From the IMG/VR virus record IMGVR_UViG_3300037246_000918, positions 1-20,713 of that record: a DNA stretch of 20,713 bases. The stretch is one strand, 5' to 3'. Positions 14,742 to 20,713 of this stretch are shown here, piece after piece (position 1 is the stretch's first letter; each line of letters begins with the position of its first letter). This stretch comes from a virus. A program made the position numbers and the translations under genes. The notes under the pieces are model-generated. The model was not told the origin of the DNA. It was given only the letters and a program-made list of their open reading frames with translations, and made no database searches.

Positions 14742-15517
14742 ATGTAGTGTCAATGATAAAACGCTTGGTAAGATGGGCAGTAATCACTTCTTGCAGTAGT
14801 GACGATAAGGACTTCCCGATTCACCAAACTACCTACGTTGGGAAAGTTGGTGATGGCCTGGCTTGGTATCCGTATGGGTTCCATGCTAATCCTGGTCCAG
14901 GCGCTCTTGCTTTGATGTTTTCAGTTAATTCCGATCCTGAAAACAGAGTTGTCTTTCCAGGTAGCCCAAAGGAACGCGGTGGAGTTCTGCTTCCAACGCC
15001 GCTTTCCCAAGGTGAAGTTCTGGTATACAATCCCACCACGCAATCTTTTATCCACATGAAAAATAATGGGGAAATTGATATTAAAACTGCTATTAGCGAT
15101 ATCAACATCGAGACAATAGCTGGTGATATCAACATCGAGACAACGTCTGGTGATATAAATGCCAGAACGACTACTGGCAATATGGATCTCAATGCAGTCA
15201 ACGCAACGCTTACTGCTCTTGGGATAGCCCAAGTAAATGCGACAGGACTGGTTGACATCAATGCTTTGGCCGCTGTCGATATTGATGCAGTTGGAGACAT
15301 CACTATTGCAAGCAGCGTTGGGACTGTGGAGATAACTGGCTTAACAGGGATCAGAACAAAGAGTACCAGCACAAGATTCCAAAATGCGGCCGGGACTGAT
15401 GATCTTGGTTTGGTTCTGCGAACATGGTTCAACTATATCGCAACCAGTAGCTTTCACACAGTAGCATTTAGAAACCAAGCTGCAACAGCTCGAAATGCCA
15501 TCGACGCATTGAGGTAA
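14738..15517 (+). CDS. Baseplate central spike protein (Mu gp45-like)
   Basis: A 259-residue protein. Residues about 1-95 look like the OB-fold base of gp45-type spikes (I-K-R-L-V-R-W-A-V-I-T, D-F-P-I-H-Q-T-T, V-V-F-P-G-S-P-K-E-R-G-G). Residues about 110-210 are repetitive, of the kind that folds into a triple-stranded beta-helix: D-I-N-I-E-T-I-A-G, D-I-N-I-E-T-T-S-G, D-I-N-A-R-T-T-T-G. The C-terminus is short and ends without an obvious HxH metal-binding motif of the kind found at the tip of Mu gp45. ATG overlaps the gpP stop (ATGA); a second ATG at 14753 may be the true start because family members often begin at M-I-x-R-L. The spike pierces the outer surface of the host cell. Confidence 0.8.
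   Translation: MNVVSMIKRLVRWAVITSCSSDDKDFPIHQTTYVGKVGDGLAWYPYGFHANPGPGALALMFSVNSDPENRVVFPGSPKERGGVLLPTPLSQGEVLVYNPTTQSFIHMKNNGEIDIKTAISDINIETIAGDINIETTSGDINARTTTGNMDLNAVNATLTALGIAQVNATGLVDINALAAVDIDAVGDITIASSVGTVEITGLTGIRTKSTSTRFQNAAGTDDLGLVLRTWFNYIATSSFHTVAFRNQAATARNAIDALR
15098..15143 (+). repeat. 19-base direct repeat in the spike gene
   Basis: The same 19 bases (gatatcaacatcgagacaa) occur at 15098-15116 and 15125-15143, offset by 27 bases (9 codons). They encode D-I-N-I-E-T in two successive beta-helix repeats. Exact identity of DNA, unlike the scattered codons of the neck protein, suggests a recent tandem duplication. Confidence 0.8.
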
Positions 15518-15519
15518 AA

Positions 15520-16683
15520 ATGACAGTTGGAATTGATGCCTATCTTACTCTCACTAACAATGTCTATGATATTGAACTAGACAATAGTGGTGATATAAAA
15601 TCCGAAGATTTCTTTGACTCTGCAATTCTGGTTAGTCTATTTGCTGAGAGTCGAGCTAGTGAATCCGAAGTTTCAGAATCACATATGCGTCGTGGCTGGA
15701 TAGGGAACGAAAGTACGCCTGGATTTGAAATCGGATCCAAGATATGGATTTACGAACAGGCACGCTTGACCCGAACTGTTCTGAATGGAATCACAACTGC
15801 TGCCAGACAATCTTTGCAGTGGCTTATTGATTCTGGGTACGCAGAGTCAATAGTAACATCGGCAAGCATCACAATCACAGGTGTTAGACTGGATATTAAA
15901 ATCAATCGTCCGAATTCAAAAGTTGAGCATAGGTATTATGATCTCTGGGATAATACTGGCGTGCCTTCCCCAGAGCCACAACTATTTTTTCAGCTAATAA
16001 TTCCAACCGAAGATTTGGACCCGATTGGCGCAACGTCATTTGCTGGGTACAATATCTTTGACAAGATTGGCAATCCAGACTACGCAGTTGATGTACTTGT
16101 ATACGTGGAGAATGAATTCTGTGGTCGTGGCTCTCCAGCAATCACTACTGGTATCGGTTGGCATCCTGATAGCACAATAACGATTCATAATGAGCAGAAT
16201 AATTTTATAGTTGGCAGCGGTGGACGTGGCGGTAGAGGTGGTGAGACTTCTGCTGATGGCGGAGTTGGCTCTGGCGGTAACGGTGGTAACTCGTTTGGGT
16301 TCGGCGGATTGCCAAATGGTAATGATGGTAACTTCGTTGTAACTCCTGATGTCCCACCGGCTGGATCAGCTACTGGCGGTGTTGAAGATAGAATCGCAGG
16401 AGATGGTGAGCAAGGCTTCCCAGGGATCGAAATGTTCCATCCAATAACGCTAATAAATGGTGGTGCGATAGTTGGTGGTTGCGGCGGTGGTGGAGGTGGT
16501 GGCATAGATGGCGGGGATGGCGGTGAAGGTGGAGTACACGGCTTCCAATTCGCTCCTAACTCTGGCGATCCTGGAACTGGAACTGATCCTGGCACTGGTG
16601 GCGGGTGGAACTTTGCGATTATAACCAATGGCTATGATATAACTTATAACCCAATTGGAAATTTACGTGGGGGCGTTTCCTAA
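15520..16683 (+). CDS. Mu gp46-like baseplate protein fused to a glycine-rich adhesin-like tail
   Basis: A 387-residue protein. Residues 1-145 match Mu gp46-type wedge proteins (about 145 residues): Y-L-T-L-T-N-N-V-Y-D-I-E-L-D-N-S-G-D-I, A-I-L-V-S-L-F-A-E-S-R-A, R-R-G-W-I-G-N and Q-S-L-Q-W-L-I-D-S-G. Residues 150-230 are an extra domain of beta type. Residues 231-380 are glycine-rich, with two blocks each introduced by an N-x-x-x-I-V-G-x-G-G-like turn: I-H-N-E-Q-N-N-F-I-V-G-S-G-G and L-I-N-G-G-A-I-V-G-G-C-G-G. This resembles glycine-rich segments in phage receptor-binding proteins such as T4-type gp38 adhesins. GAGG at 15511-15514 precedes the ATG. The C-terminal role is inference. Confidence 0.78.
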   Translation: MTVGIDAYLTLTNNVYDIELDNSGDIKSEDFFDSAILVSLFAESRASESEVSESHMRRGWIGNESTPGFEIGSKIWIYEQARLTRTVLNGITTAARQSLQWLIDSGYAESIVTSASITITGVRLDIKINRPNSKVEHRYYDLWDNTGVPSPEPQLFFQLIIPTEDLDPIGATSFAGYNIFDKIGNPDYAVDVLVYVENEFCGRGSPAITTGIGWHPDSTITIHNEQNNFIVGSGGRGGRGGETSADGGVGSGGNGGNSFGFGGLPNGNDGNFVVTPDVPPAGSATGGVEDRIAGDGEQGFPGIEMFHPITLINGGAIVGGCGGGGGGGIDGGDGGEGGVHGFQFAPNSGDPGTGTDPGTGGGWNFAIITNGYDITYNPIGNLRGGVS

Positions 16684-17999
16684 TGGCAATCGAACTACCG
16701 ACATCAGCAACTGAAGTCGATCAAAGAATGAAGGTTGACGTTAATCGTGAACTTCCCAACGCCAATTCATTTCTAAAGAACAGCTGGCTTGGCGCTTTGG
16801 TTACTGCCTTCGCCAATCGAATCTATGATTTCTATTATGCTTTGCGAAGGGCTGAACTTGAAGCAATTCCTGACACGGCAGTTCTGAATCTCGAACAGTG
16901 GGCTAATATCTGGAACGTAATCAGAAAAGCAGCATCACCGGCAGCCGGTAACTTGGTAGTGACAGGAACTGCTGGTGGAGAGATCGTAGCTGGCGGTGAT
17001 CCTACTATTTGGAGTCTCGGATCTGGAGAAAGATTCCAAGCAACATCGCCTGGAACAATAGTTCTGCAATCACTTTCGATCACATCAATAACAAGATCTG
17101 GAACAGTCGCAACGCTGACTACTGCAAGCGATCACCTTATAGCATCCAATGTTCTGATATCTATAACTGGATCCGACCAATCTGATTATAATGTTACTGA
17201 TTCTGCGTGTACCGTTACTGGCGACAAAACTTTGACATTTACTGTCGCTGGTTCACCGACAACACCAGCAACTGGGACTATGCTTCTTGGTTTTACTTCC
17301 GTATCCATTCCGGTACAGGCTCTTGACTTTGGAGTGGATAGCAACCAGCTTTTTGATACCGAGCTTGTCCTGGTGAGTCCACTTACTGATGTCGATGATA
17401 GTGCAAGCGTTGACTACGGTGCGCTCGGTGGTGGAGCAGATCAGGAAACAGATACTGAAATGCGCGGAAGAATGATCTTTAAGATTCAGAATCCAATCGC
17501 TCACTTTAATTCATCAGAAATAATTACTGTGGCGAAAACTATTCCCGGCGTAACTAGAGTTTGGGTTGAGGAAATTACTCCGCTGGTTGGACAAGTTACA
17601 ATTTATTTCATGCGAGACAATGATGCGGATCCAATCCCTGATGTTTCTGAGGTCGCAGAAGTCAAAGCTGCAATAGATGGCATTATGCCAGGCAACACGG
17701 TCACCACAGACGTAATTGTTGGTGCACCAACTGAAGAATCTACTGACTTCTCGTTCTCTGCGGTTGATCCAGATACTTCAACGATGAAGGAAGCTGTGAC
17801 TGCCAGCCTTCAGCAATTCTTTGCAGAGAGAACTGAAGTTGGAGTTGACGTTGTGGAAGAAGCGTACAACGCAGCAATTTTCAATACGGTAGACTTGGTT
17901 ACTGGAGCAGAGTTGGTTAGCTTTACACTCACTAGCCCGTCGGCTGATATAACTGTCGCCTCTGGTGAGATTGGAACTTTGGGGAATGTGACTTTCTAA
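16683..17999 (+). CDS. Baseplate J-like wedge protein (Mu gp47-like) with an Ig-like insert
   Basis: A 438-residue protein with the Baseplate J pattern. Residues 1-125 include M-K-V-D-V-N-R-E-L-P, S-W-L-G-A-L-V-T-A-F-A-N-R-I-Y-D-F and L-E-Q-W-A-N-I-W-N-V. Residues 205-300 include V-Q-A-L-D-F-G-V-D-S-N, T-D-T-E-M-R-G-R and A-K-T-I-P-G-V-T-R-V-W-V, and the C-terminus follows. Residues about 130-203 form an extra Ig-like module (S-I-T-S-I-T-R-S-G-T-V-A-T-L-T-T-A), absent from the simplest members and matching a module in the terminator gene. ATG overlaps the gp46-like stop (TAATG). The protein forms the wedges that hold the sheath and fibres. Confidence 0.85.
   Translation: MAIELPTSATEVDQRMKVDVNRELPNANSFLKNSWLGALVTAFANRIYDFYYALRRAELEAIPDTAVLNLEQWANIWNVIRKAASPAAGNLVVTGTAGGEIVAGGDPTIWSLGSGERFQATSPGTIVLQSLSITSITRSGTVATLTTASDHLIASNVLISITGSDQSDYNVTDSACTVTGDKTLTFTVAGSPTTPATGTMLLGFTSVSIPVQALDFGVDSNQLFDTELVLVSPLTDVDDSASVDYGALGGGADQETDTEMRGRMIFKIQNPIAHFNSSEIITVAKTIPGVTRVWVEEITPLVGQVTIYFMRDNDADPIPDVSEVAEVKAAIDGIMPGNTVTTDVIVGAPTEESTDFSFSAVDPDTSTMKEAVTASLQQFFAERTEVGVDVVEEAYNAAIFNTVDLVTGAELVSFTLTSPSADITVASGEIGTLGNVTF
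17070..17291 (+). other. Ig-like module inside the baseplate J gene
   Basis: Residues about 130-203. It shares the I-x-S-I/L-T-R-S-G-x-V pattern, a later T-A-x-D-H, and K-T-L-T-F-T near its end with residues 63-125 of the terminator protein. A 9-base identity (agatctgga) recurs at 6495, 6606 and 17094. The matched order of motifs points to common origin. Confidence 0.55.
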
Positions 18000-18604
18000 T
18001 GGCTGAACTTCCGATCGTACTGACGAAACAACAGCAAGCTCAAACATTTGCGAATTATTTGCCAAGCGGCAAAATCTTTGGTGGCAAAAATGTAATTAGC
18101 ACCAAGATACGGAAGCTACTTCTTGGATTCGCAACTGAAGTCCTAAGAGTTGATGAAGTTATAAAATTGTTCAGGCGAGACACTGTTCCTGATACAACGG
18201 AAAATTTCATTGACGAGTGGGAAGCGGCGCTAGGGATTCCAGATAGTTGTCTTACTGGAACCGGAACTTCAGTACAACGTAGAATAGAATTTTTGATAAA
18301 GTTAGCTGGATATGGAGTGCAAACTGCTCAAGATTTTATTGATCTAGCTTTGAGGTTTGGAATTGTTATCGGTGCTGAAGGCGGAGCCAATCGTGGTATT
18401 TATGGCAAGGAGCCAACAATATCTTTTGGAAGCGACAAGGAAGCAAGGTTCACTTTAGTAATTGCCCCAATCGAAAATATTGGTGAGAAATTTACCTATA
18501 CGTTCCCAATAACTTTTGGTACGAAGGATCTTTCCACTTTGGAATGTCTATTTAATAAATTGAAGCCAGCCAACGTACAGCTATTTTATGAGAATGAAAT
18601 CTAG
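17999..18604 (+). CDS. Baseplate protein, Mu gp48-like (DUF2313 / YmfQ family)
   Basis: A 201-residue protein in the gp48 position, directly after baseplate J and before the fibre. Typical features are Y-L-P-S-G-K-I-F near the N-terminus, a helix with L-G-F-A-T-E-V-L-R-V, D-E-W-E-A-A-L-G-I-P-D and the following R-R-x-E-F-L-I-K-L-A-G. It ends in L-E-C-L-F-N-K-L-K-P-A-N-V-Q-L-F-Y, the conserved C-terminal signature. This family links the baseplate wedge to tail fibres. ATG overlaps the J stop (TAATG). Length and sequence are ordinary for the family. Confidence 0.85.
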   Translation: MAELPIVLTKQQQAQTFANYLPSGKIFGGKNVISTKIRKLLLGFATEVLRVDEVIKLFRRDTVPDTTENFIDEWEAALGIPDSCLTGTGTSVQRRIEFLIKLAGYGVQTAQDFIDLALRFGIVIGAEGGANRGIYGKEPTISFGSDKEARFTLVIAPIENIGEKFTYTFPITFGTKDLSTLECLFNKLKPANVQLFYENEI

Positions 18605-18622
18605 CTATTTGGGAGACAAATT

Positions 18623-19870
18623 GTGGAAGACCTAAACGACAAAATTACTGGCCACACGCTCACTGCTGCCGAATGGAATCAGCTTCCTTCCGAAATCCAG
18701 AACGTCATCGAAGCATACGGTCAAGTGCTTTCCAATGCTGATCTAAATCAGCTTGGCAAGTCCATCGCTGGCTACTCTGCAACTGGGGATTGGTATACTG
18801 GGAGTGGTGCCGCTGATGTTTACATCGCAACCAAGATCGCTGGCTTCCAAGCACCGCCAGATTACTTCACAGGAATGTCAGTTCGGTTCCGGCCAAGTGC
18901 AGATAATACTGGCGCGGCAACTGTCAATGTAAATACTCTTGGCGTTAAAAATATCAAGCGTGAAGATGGTTCTGCTCTTAACGCAGATGATATGATTTCT
19001 ACGCGTGATGCTTGGATGCGCTACAATGGAACTGACTTTCTCCTGACTAATTTTACATCTGGGGATATTGTAACTCCAGCGAGCCTATCTCCAACGTTAG
19101 GAGTTGGACATCTGGTTTATGTCGATAATTCTACAGTTGCCATAAAGTCAGGATCAGGTGGCAATATTGAAATAAACATCGACGGAACAAAGCTAACACA
19201 ATCTGGTGATCTAACTTTTATTCTTGGAGATTTCGGAGTTGGAGGTTCCAATCTTGATACTGGATCCGAAAATAACTCAACGCCTTACTATCTTTACGTT
19301 GATAACCTAGCTGGCGTTATGGATCCTGTGATCTCGGCGTTGGCGCCCATCGAAATTGGTTTGGCAAATGCTGGCTATCATCCGACGAGGACTGATGAGC
19401 GTTGCGTTGGTTCCTTCTGGAATGATGTTGGTGAAGACATCGTTAAATTTCACATGGTTAATGACAGGCAAATGTTTATTGAACACGATAACGATCACGA
19501 ACCTGCCACAAATAAAAACCAGTCGTCGTCTTGGAGGAATCTTCCTGTCAACATTCCGTTGTCAGCATCAGCAGTTATGTTTTCTGCGAATGTTTGGGAA
19601 AATGGAGCTGGGGCTGGATTCCTTGGCGCTGATGGTGCTGCTGGCTCGATAAGTACTGGCAGCCGCAATATCTATATTACTGCTGGCGCTTTGTATTGTA
19701 TGTCAGTTTCTGCGGCCAACCAAGCTGGTAGTGGAACTGCTTGCGGTGAAATACCGATTGTTAACAGAGCAGCTCCAGCAATTTCGTATGGCAATAATGT
19801 GAATGGGGATCTTACCGAATTCAATATTCTAATAACTGGTTATACTGACATGTGGGCACTGAAGAATTAA
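18623..19870 (+). CDS. Tail fibre protein
   Basis: A 415-residue protein downstream of gp48. Residues 3-70 (D-K-I-T-G-H-T-L-T-A-A-E-W-N-Q-L-P-S-E-I-Q-N-V-I in parts) form the N-terminal anchoring region seen in a widespread group of phage fibres; residues 75-145 hold the matching V-N-V-N-T-L-G-V-K-N-I-K strand segment. Residues 150-300 are a beta-rich shaft with a segment H-P-T-R-T-D-E-R-C-V-G-S-F found in related fibre bodies. The C-terminal part (about 305-415) is a beta-rich head likely to bind the receptor, with several Gly-Ser-rich turns. GTG at 18623 has GGGAG at 18611-18615 with a 7-base spacer. I see no chaperone gene after it. Confidence 0.78.
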   Translation: MEDLNDKITGHTLTAAEWNQLPSEIQNVIEAYGQVLSNADLNQLGKSIAGYSATGDWYTGSGAADVYIATKIAGFQAPPDYFTGMSVRFRPSADNTGAATVNVNTLGVKNIKREDGSALNADDMISTRDAWMRYNGTDFLLTNFTSGDIVTPASLSPTLGVGHLVYVDNSTVAIKSGSGGNIEINIDGTKLTQSGDLTFILGDFGVGGSNLDTGSENNSTPYYLYVDNLAGVMDPVISALAPIEIGLANAGYHPTRTDERCVGSFWNDVGEDIVKFHMVNDRQMFIEHDNDHEPATNKNQSSSWRNLPVNIPLSASAVMFSANVWENGAGAGFLGADGAAGSISTGSRNIYITAGALYCMSVSAANQAGSGTACGEIPIVNRAAPAISYGNNVNGDLTEFNILITGYTDMWALKN

Positions 19871-19883
19871 GGTGGAGCCTGTT

Positions 19884-20261
19884 ATGGCACATGGAATGGA
19901 AATGCACTTGCCTGCCATTTGGAATTGGGGAGCTGGTATAGTTGCCCTTACTTTAGTTGGCATGGGGATCCAACTTCAAACGCTGCACGCTCTGTTCAAG
20001 CACGGGCTGTCCCGCCAAGCTGATATGATTGAAAAGATCATCGCCCTCGAAACGATGCACCAGCATCCTGATGACTTTCAATTCGGAACGAAAGACACCA
20101 ACGCGATGCTTAATGCGATGACAAAGGAGTGCCGGAAAACCTGCCAGCGTAACCGTGAAGTGGCCGACTCGATCGACAACCTCGCGGCGCTGATCCGCTA
20201 TGATATTAAGCAACGGACGGGACTCAACCCGCCGCCTAACGGAACATTGAGAAAACTATGA
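19884..20261 (+). CDS. Small single-membrane-segment protein of the lysis region (holin-like candidate)
   Basis: A 125-residue protein with one hydrophobic segment near its N-terminus (residues about 10-31: I-W-N-W-G-A-G-I-V-A-L-T-L-V-G-M-G-I), followed by a soluble, charged domain with short helices (M-I-E-K-I-I-A-L, R-N-R-E-V-A-D-S-I-D-N-L-A-A-L). ATG at 19884 has GGTGGAG at 19871-19877, 6 bases upstream; a GTG at 19872 is less likely. G+C is high here (32/60 and 35/60 in the lines at 20101 and 20161), but several structural genes are similar. Its place before the endolysin suggests a holin or other lysis function. I recognise no family. Confidence 0.55.
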   Translation: MAHGMEMHLPAIWNWGAGIVALTLVGMGIQLQTLHALFKHGLSRQADMIEKIIALETMHQHPDDFQFGTKDTNAMLNAMTKECRKTCQRNREVADSIDNLAALIRYDIKQRTGLNPPPNGTLRKL

Positions 20262-20527
20262 CTATCACAAAAATTGCTAGCATTGTTGGTGCTGTCGTCA
20301 CAATTTCTGCTGCTGGATACTTTATATTCGCTCACTATGCCTCTTCACAGGAGACTACCAAGCGTTCTAAGTCAACTGAAGAGATAGTTATTGAGTTAAA
20401 GGAAATTCATCTCAAGCAAGACACCGCTGATGAAGCAAGAGAAAAATTGTTGCTTGAGTTATGTTTATCTGGGAAGATTGAAGATCAGGATGAATGCGCC
20501 AAGGTTGGAGTAAAAATAGATGAGTAG
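20258..20527 (+). CDS. Small membrane-anchored protein, possibly spanin-like
   Basis: An 89-residue protein with a hydrophobic segment at about residues 5-27 and then a charged, probably helical part (S-T-E-E-I-V-I-E-L-K-E-I-H-L-K-Q, A-R-E-K-L-L-L-E-L). Two cysteines, at 69 and 79, lie near the C-terminus. The arrangement (N-terminal anchor plus external coiled coil) is that of an inner-membrane spanin such as Rz, but an alternative holin role cannot be excluded. ATG overlaps the previous stop (ATGA), and the endolysin start lies inside its last codons. No signal peptidase II lipobox is evident. The two-gene arrangement before the endolysin is consistent with a lysis cassette, though the assignment is tentative. 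Confidence 0.45.
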   Translation: MTITKIASIVGAVVTISAAGYFIFAHYASSQETTKRSKSTEEIVIELKEIHLKQDTADEAREKLLLELCLSGKIEDQDECAKVGVKIDE

Positions 20528-20713
20528 ATCCTATGATGATATGGATCCCGCTACAGCCATGCGTTGCCATGCTGTGGAAGCTGCGATGGCAGCTTATGGT
20601 TATCCACTCAAAGTTATTCGCACCTACGATCCACTAAGTAGGCAAATGAAACTTTATAATCAAGGACGGACAACTCCAGGCAAAATCGTTACCAAAGTTA
20701 AACGCGGGTGGCA
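20520..20713 (+). CDS. Endolysin, M15-type peptidase, N-terminal part only
   Basis: A partial protein (64 codons) running past the window end. It starts at ATG 20520, overlapping the preceding gene by 8 bases, with GGAG at 20507-20510 and a 9-base spacer. It contains V-I-R-T-Y-D, then R-Q-M-K-L-Y-N-Q-G-R-T-T-P-G-K-I-V-T-K. This matches the pattern just before the zinc-binding S-x-H site of M15-type L-Ala-D-Glu or D-Ala-D-Ala peptidases used as phage endolysins. The metal residues themselves would lie beyond the end, so catalysis cannot be confirmed here. It would cut peptide cross-links in the cell wall at lysis. Confidence 0.75.
   Translation, partial: MSRSYDDMDPATAMRCHAVEAAMAAYGYPLKVIRTYDPLSRQMKLYNQGRTTPGKIVTKVKRGW

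Noticed and set aside
14833-15432. 199-residue antisense open frame over the spike gene
   Set aside because: It is opposite a clearly recognisable gp45-like gene in a wholly plus-strand operon, and has no homologous look or start site.
16213-16560. Collagen-like Gly-X-Y repeat
   Set aside because: The glycines are not in strict threes over a long stretch; the blocks are G-G-rich and irregular, closer to polyglycine-type adhesins.
18623-19870. Diversity-generating retroelement acting on the fibre
   Set aside because: No reverse transcriptase or template repeat is visible in the window, and the fibre C-terminus shows no clear variable-repeat pattern. A distant cassette cannot be excluded.
19884-20261. 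Recently acquired foreign gene because of high G+C
   Set aside because: I counted 32 and 35 of 60 in two lines, but the tail tube gene has 33 of 60 at 9961, so composition alone is not convincing.

Overview
The window is one continuous stretch of a tailed-phage (Caudoviricetes) late operon, probably from an uncultivated phage or prophage. All 24 genes lie on the plus strand. They are packed with 1-8 base stop/start overlaps (ATGA, TAATG, GTGA, TAGTG), and the largest gap is about 80 bases. There is no RNA gene, transposon, CRISPR array or bacterial gene. The tail genes follow the order of phage Mu (contractile-tailed, myovirus-type): terminator, DUF2635-like protein, sheath, tube, frameshifted chaperone, tape measure, gpN-like, gpP-like, gp45 spike, gp46, gp47 (baseplate J), gp48, fibre. 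The neck, in contrast, uses the HK97/lambda-type set: gp6-like connector, head-tail joining stopper and gp10-like protein. The host cannot be named. A possible spanin-like protein and the Mu-type tail suggest a Gram-negative host, but this is inference.

Layout. 1-781: a capsid-decoration-like protein, a strong plus-strand RNA hairpin in the gap, and a small acidic protein. 785-6405: neck region with the gp6-like connector, a 130-aa virion protein, a 1065-aa repeat protein, a 192-aa unknown, the stopper and the gp10-like protein. 6402-10178: an enlarged tail terminator, a DUF2635-like protein, sheath and tube. 10195-12382: tail assembly chaperone with a candidate -1 frameshift (A AAT TTT at 10611-10617), then the tape measure. 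12379-18604: baseplate. 18623-19870: tail fibre. 19884-20713: lysis region with two small single-TM proteins and the start of an M15-type endolysin cut by the window end.

How it works together. The proteins build the head-to-tail joint and then a contractile tail. The chaperone and tape measure set tube assembly and length, the sheath surrounds the tube, the gpN/gpP/gp45/46/47/48 set forms hub, spike and wedges, and the fibre binds the host. The lysis genes release progeny.

The unusual part is domain accretion on otherwise standard tail genes. The 1065-aa protein carries 33 copies of a roughly 21-residue VTG.AT.T repeat around two related globular domains. The tail terminator holds Ig-like modules and an AT-rich globular insertion. 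Baseplate J holds the same kind of Ig-like module. The gp46-like wedge protein is fused to a glycine-rich adhesin-like tail. I found no defence system or clearly new enzymatic system; the novelty is in virion surface architecture.
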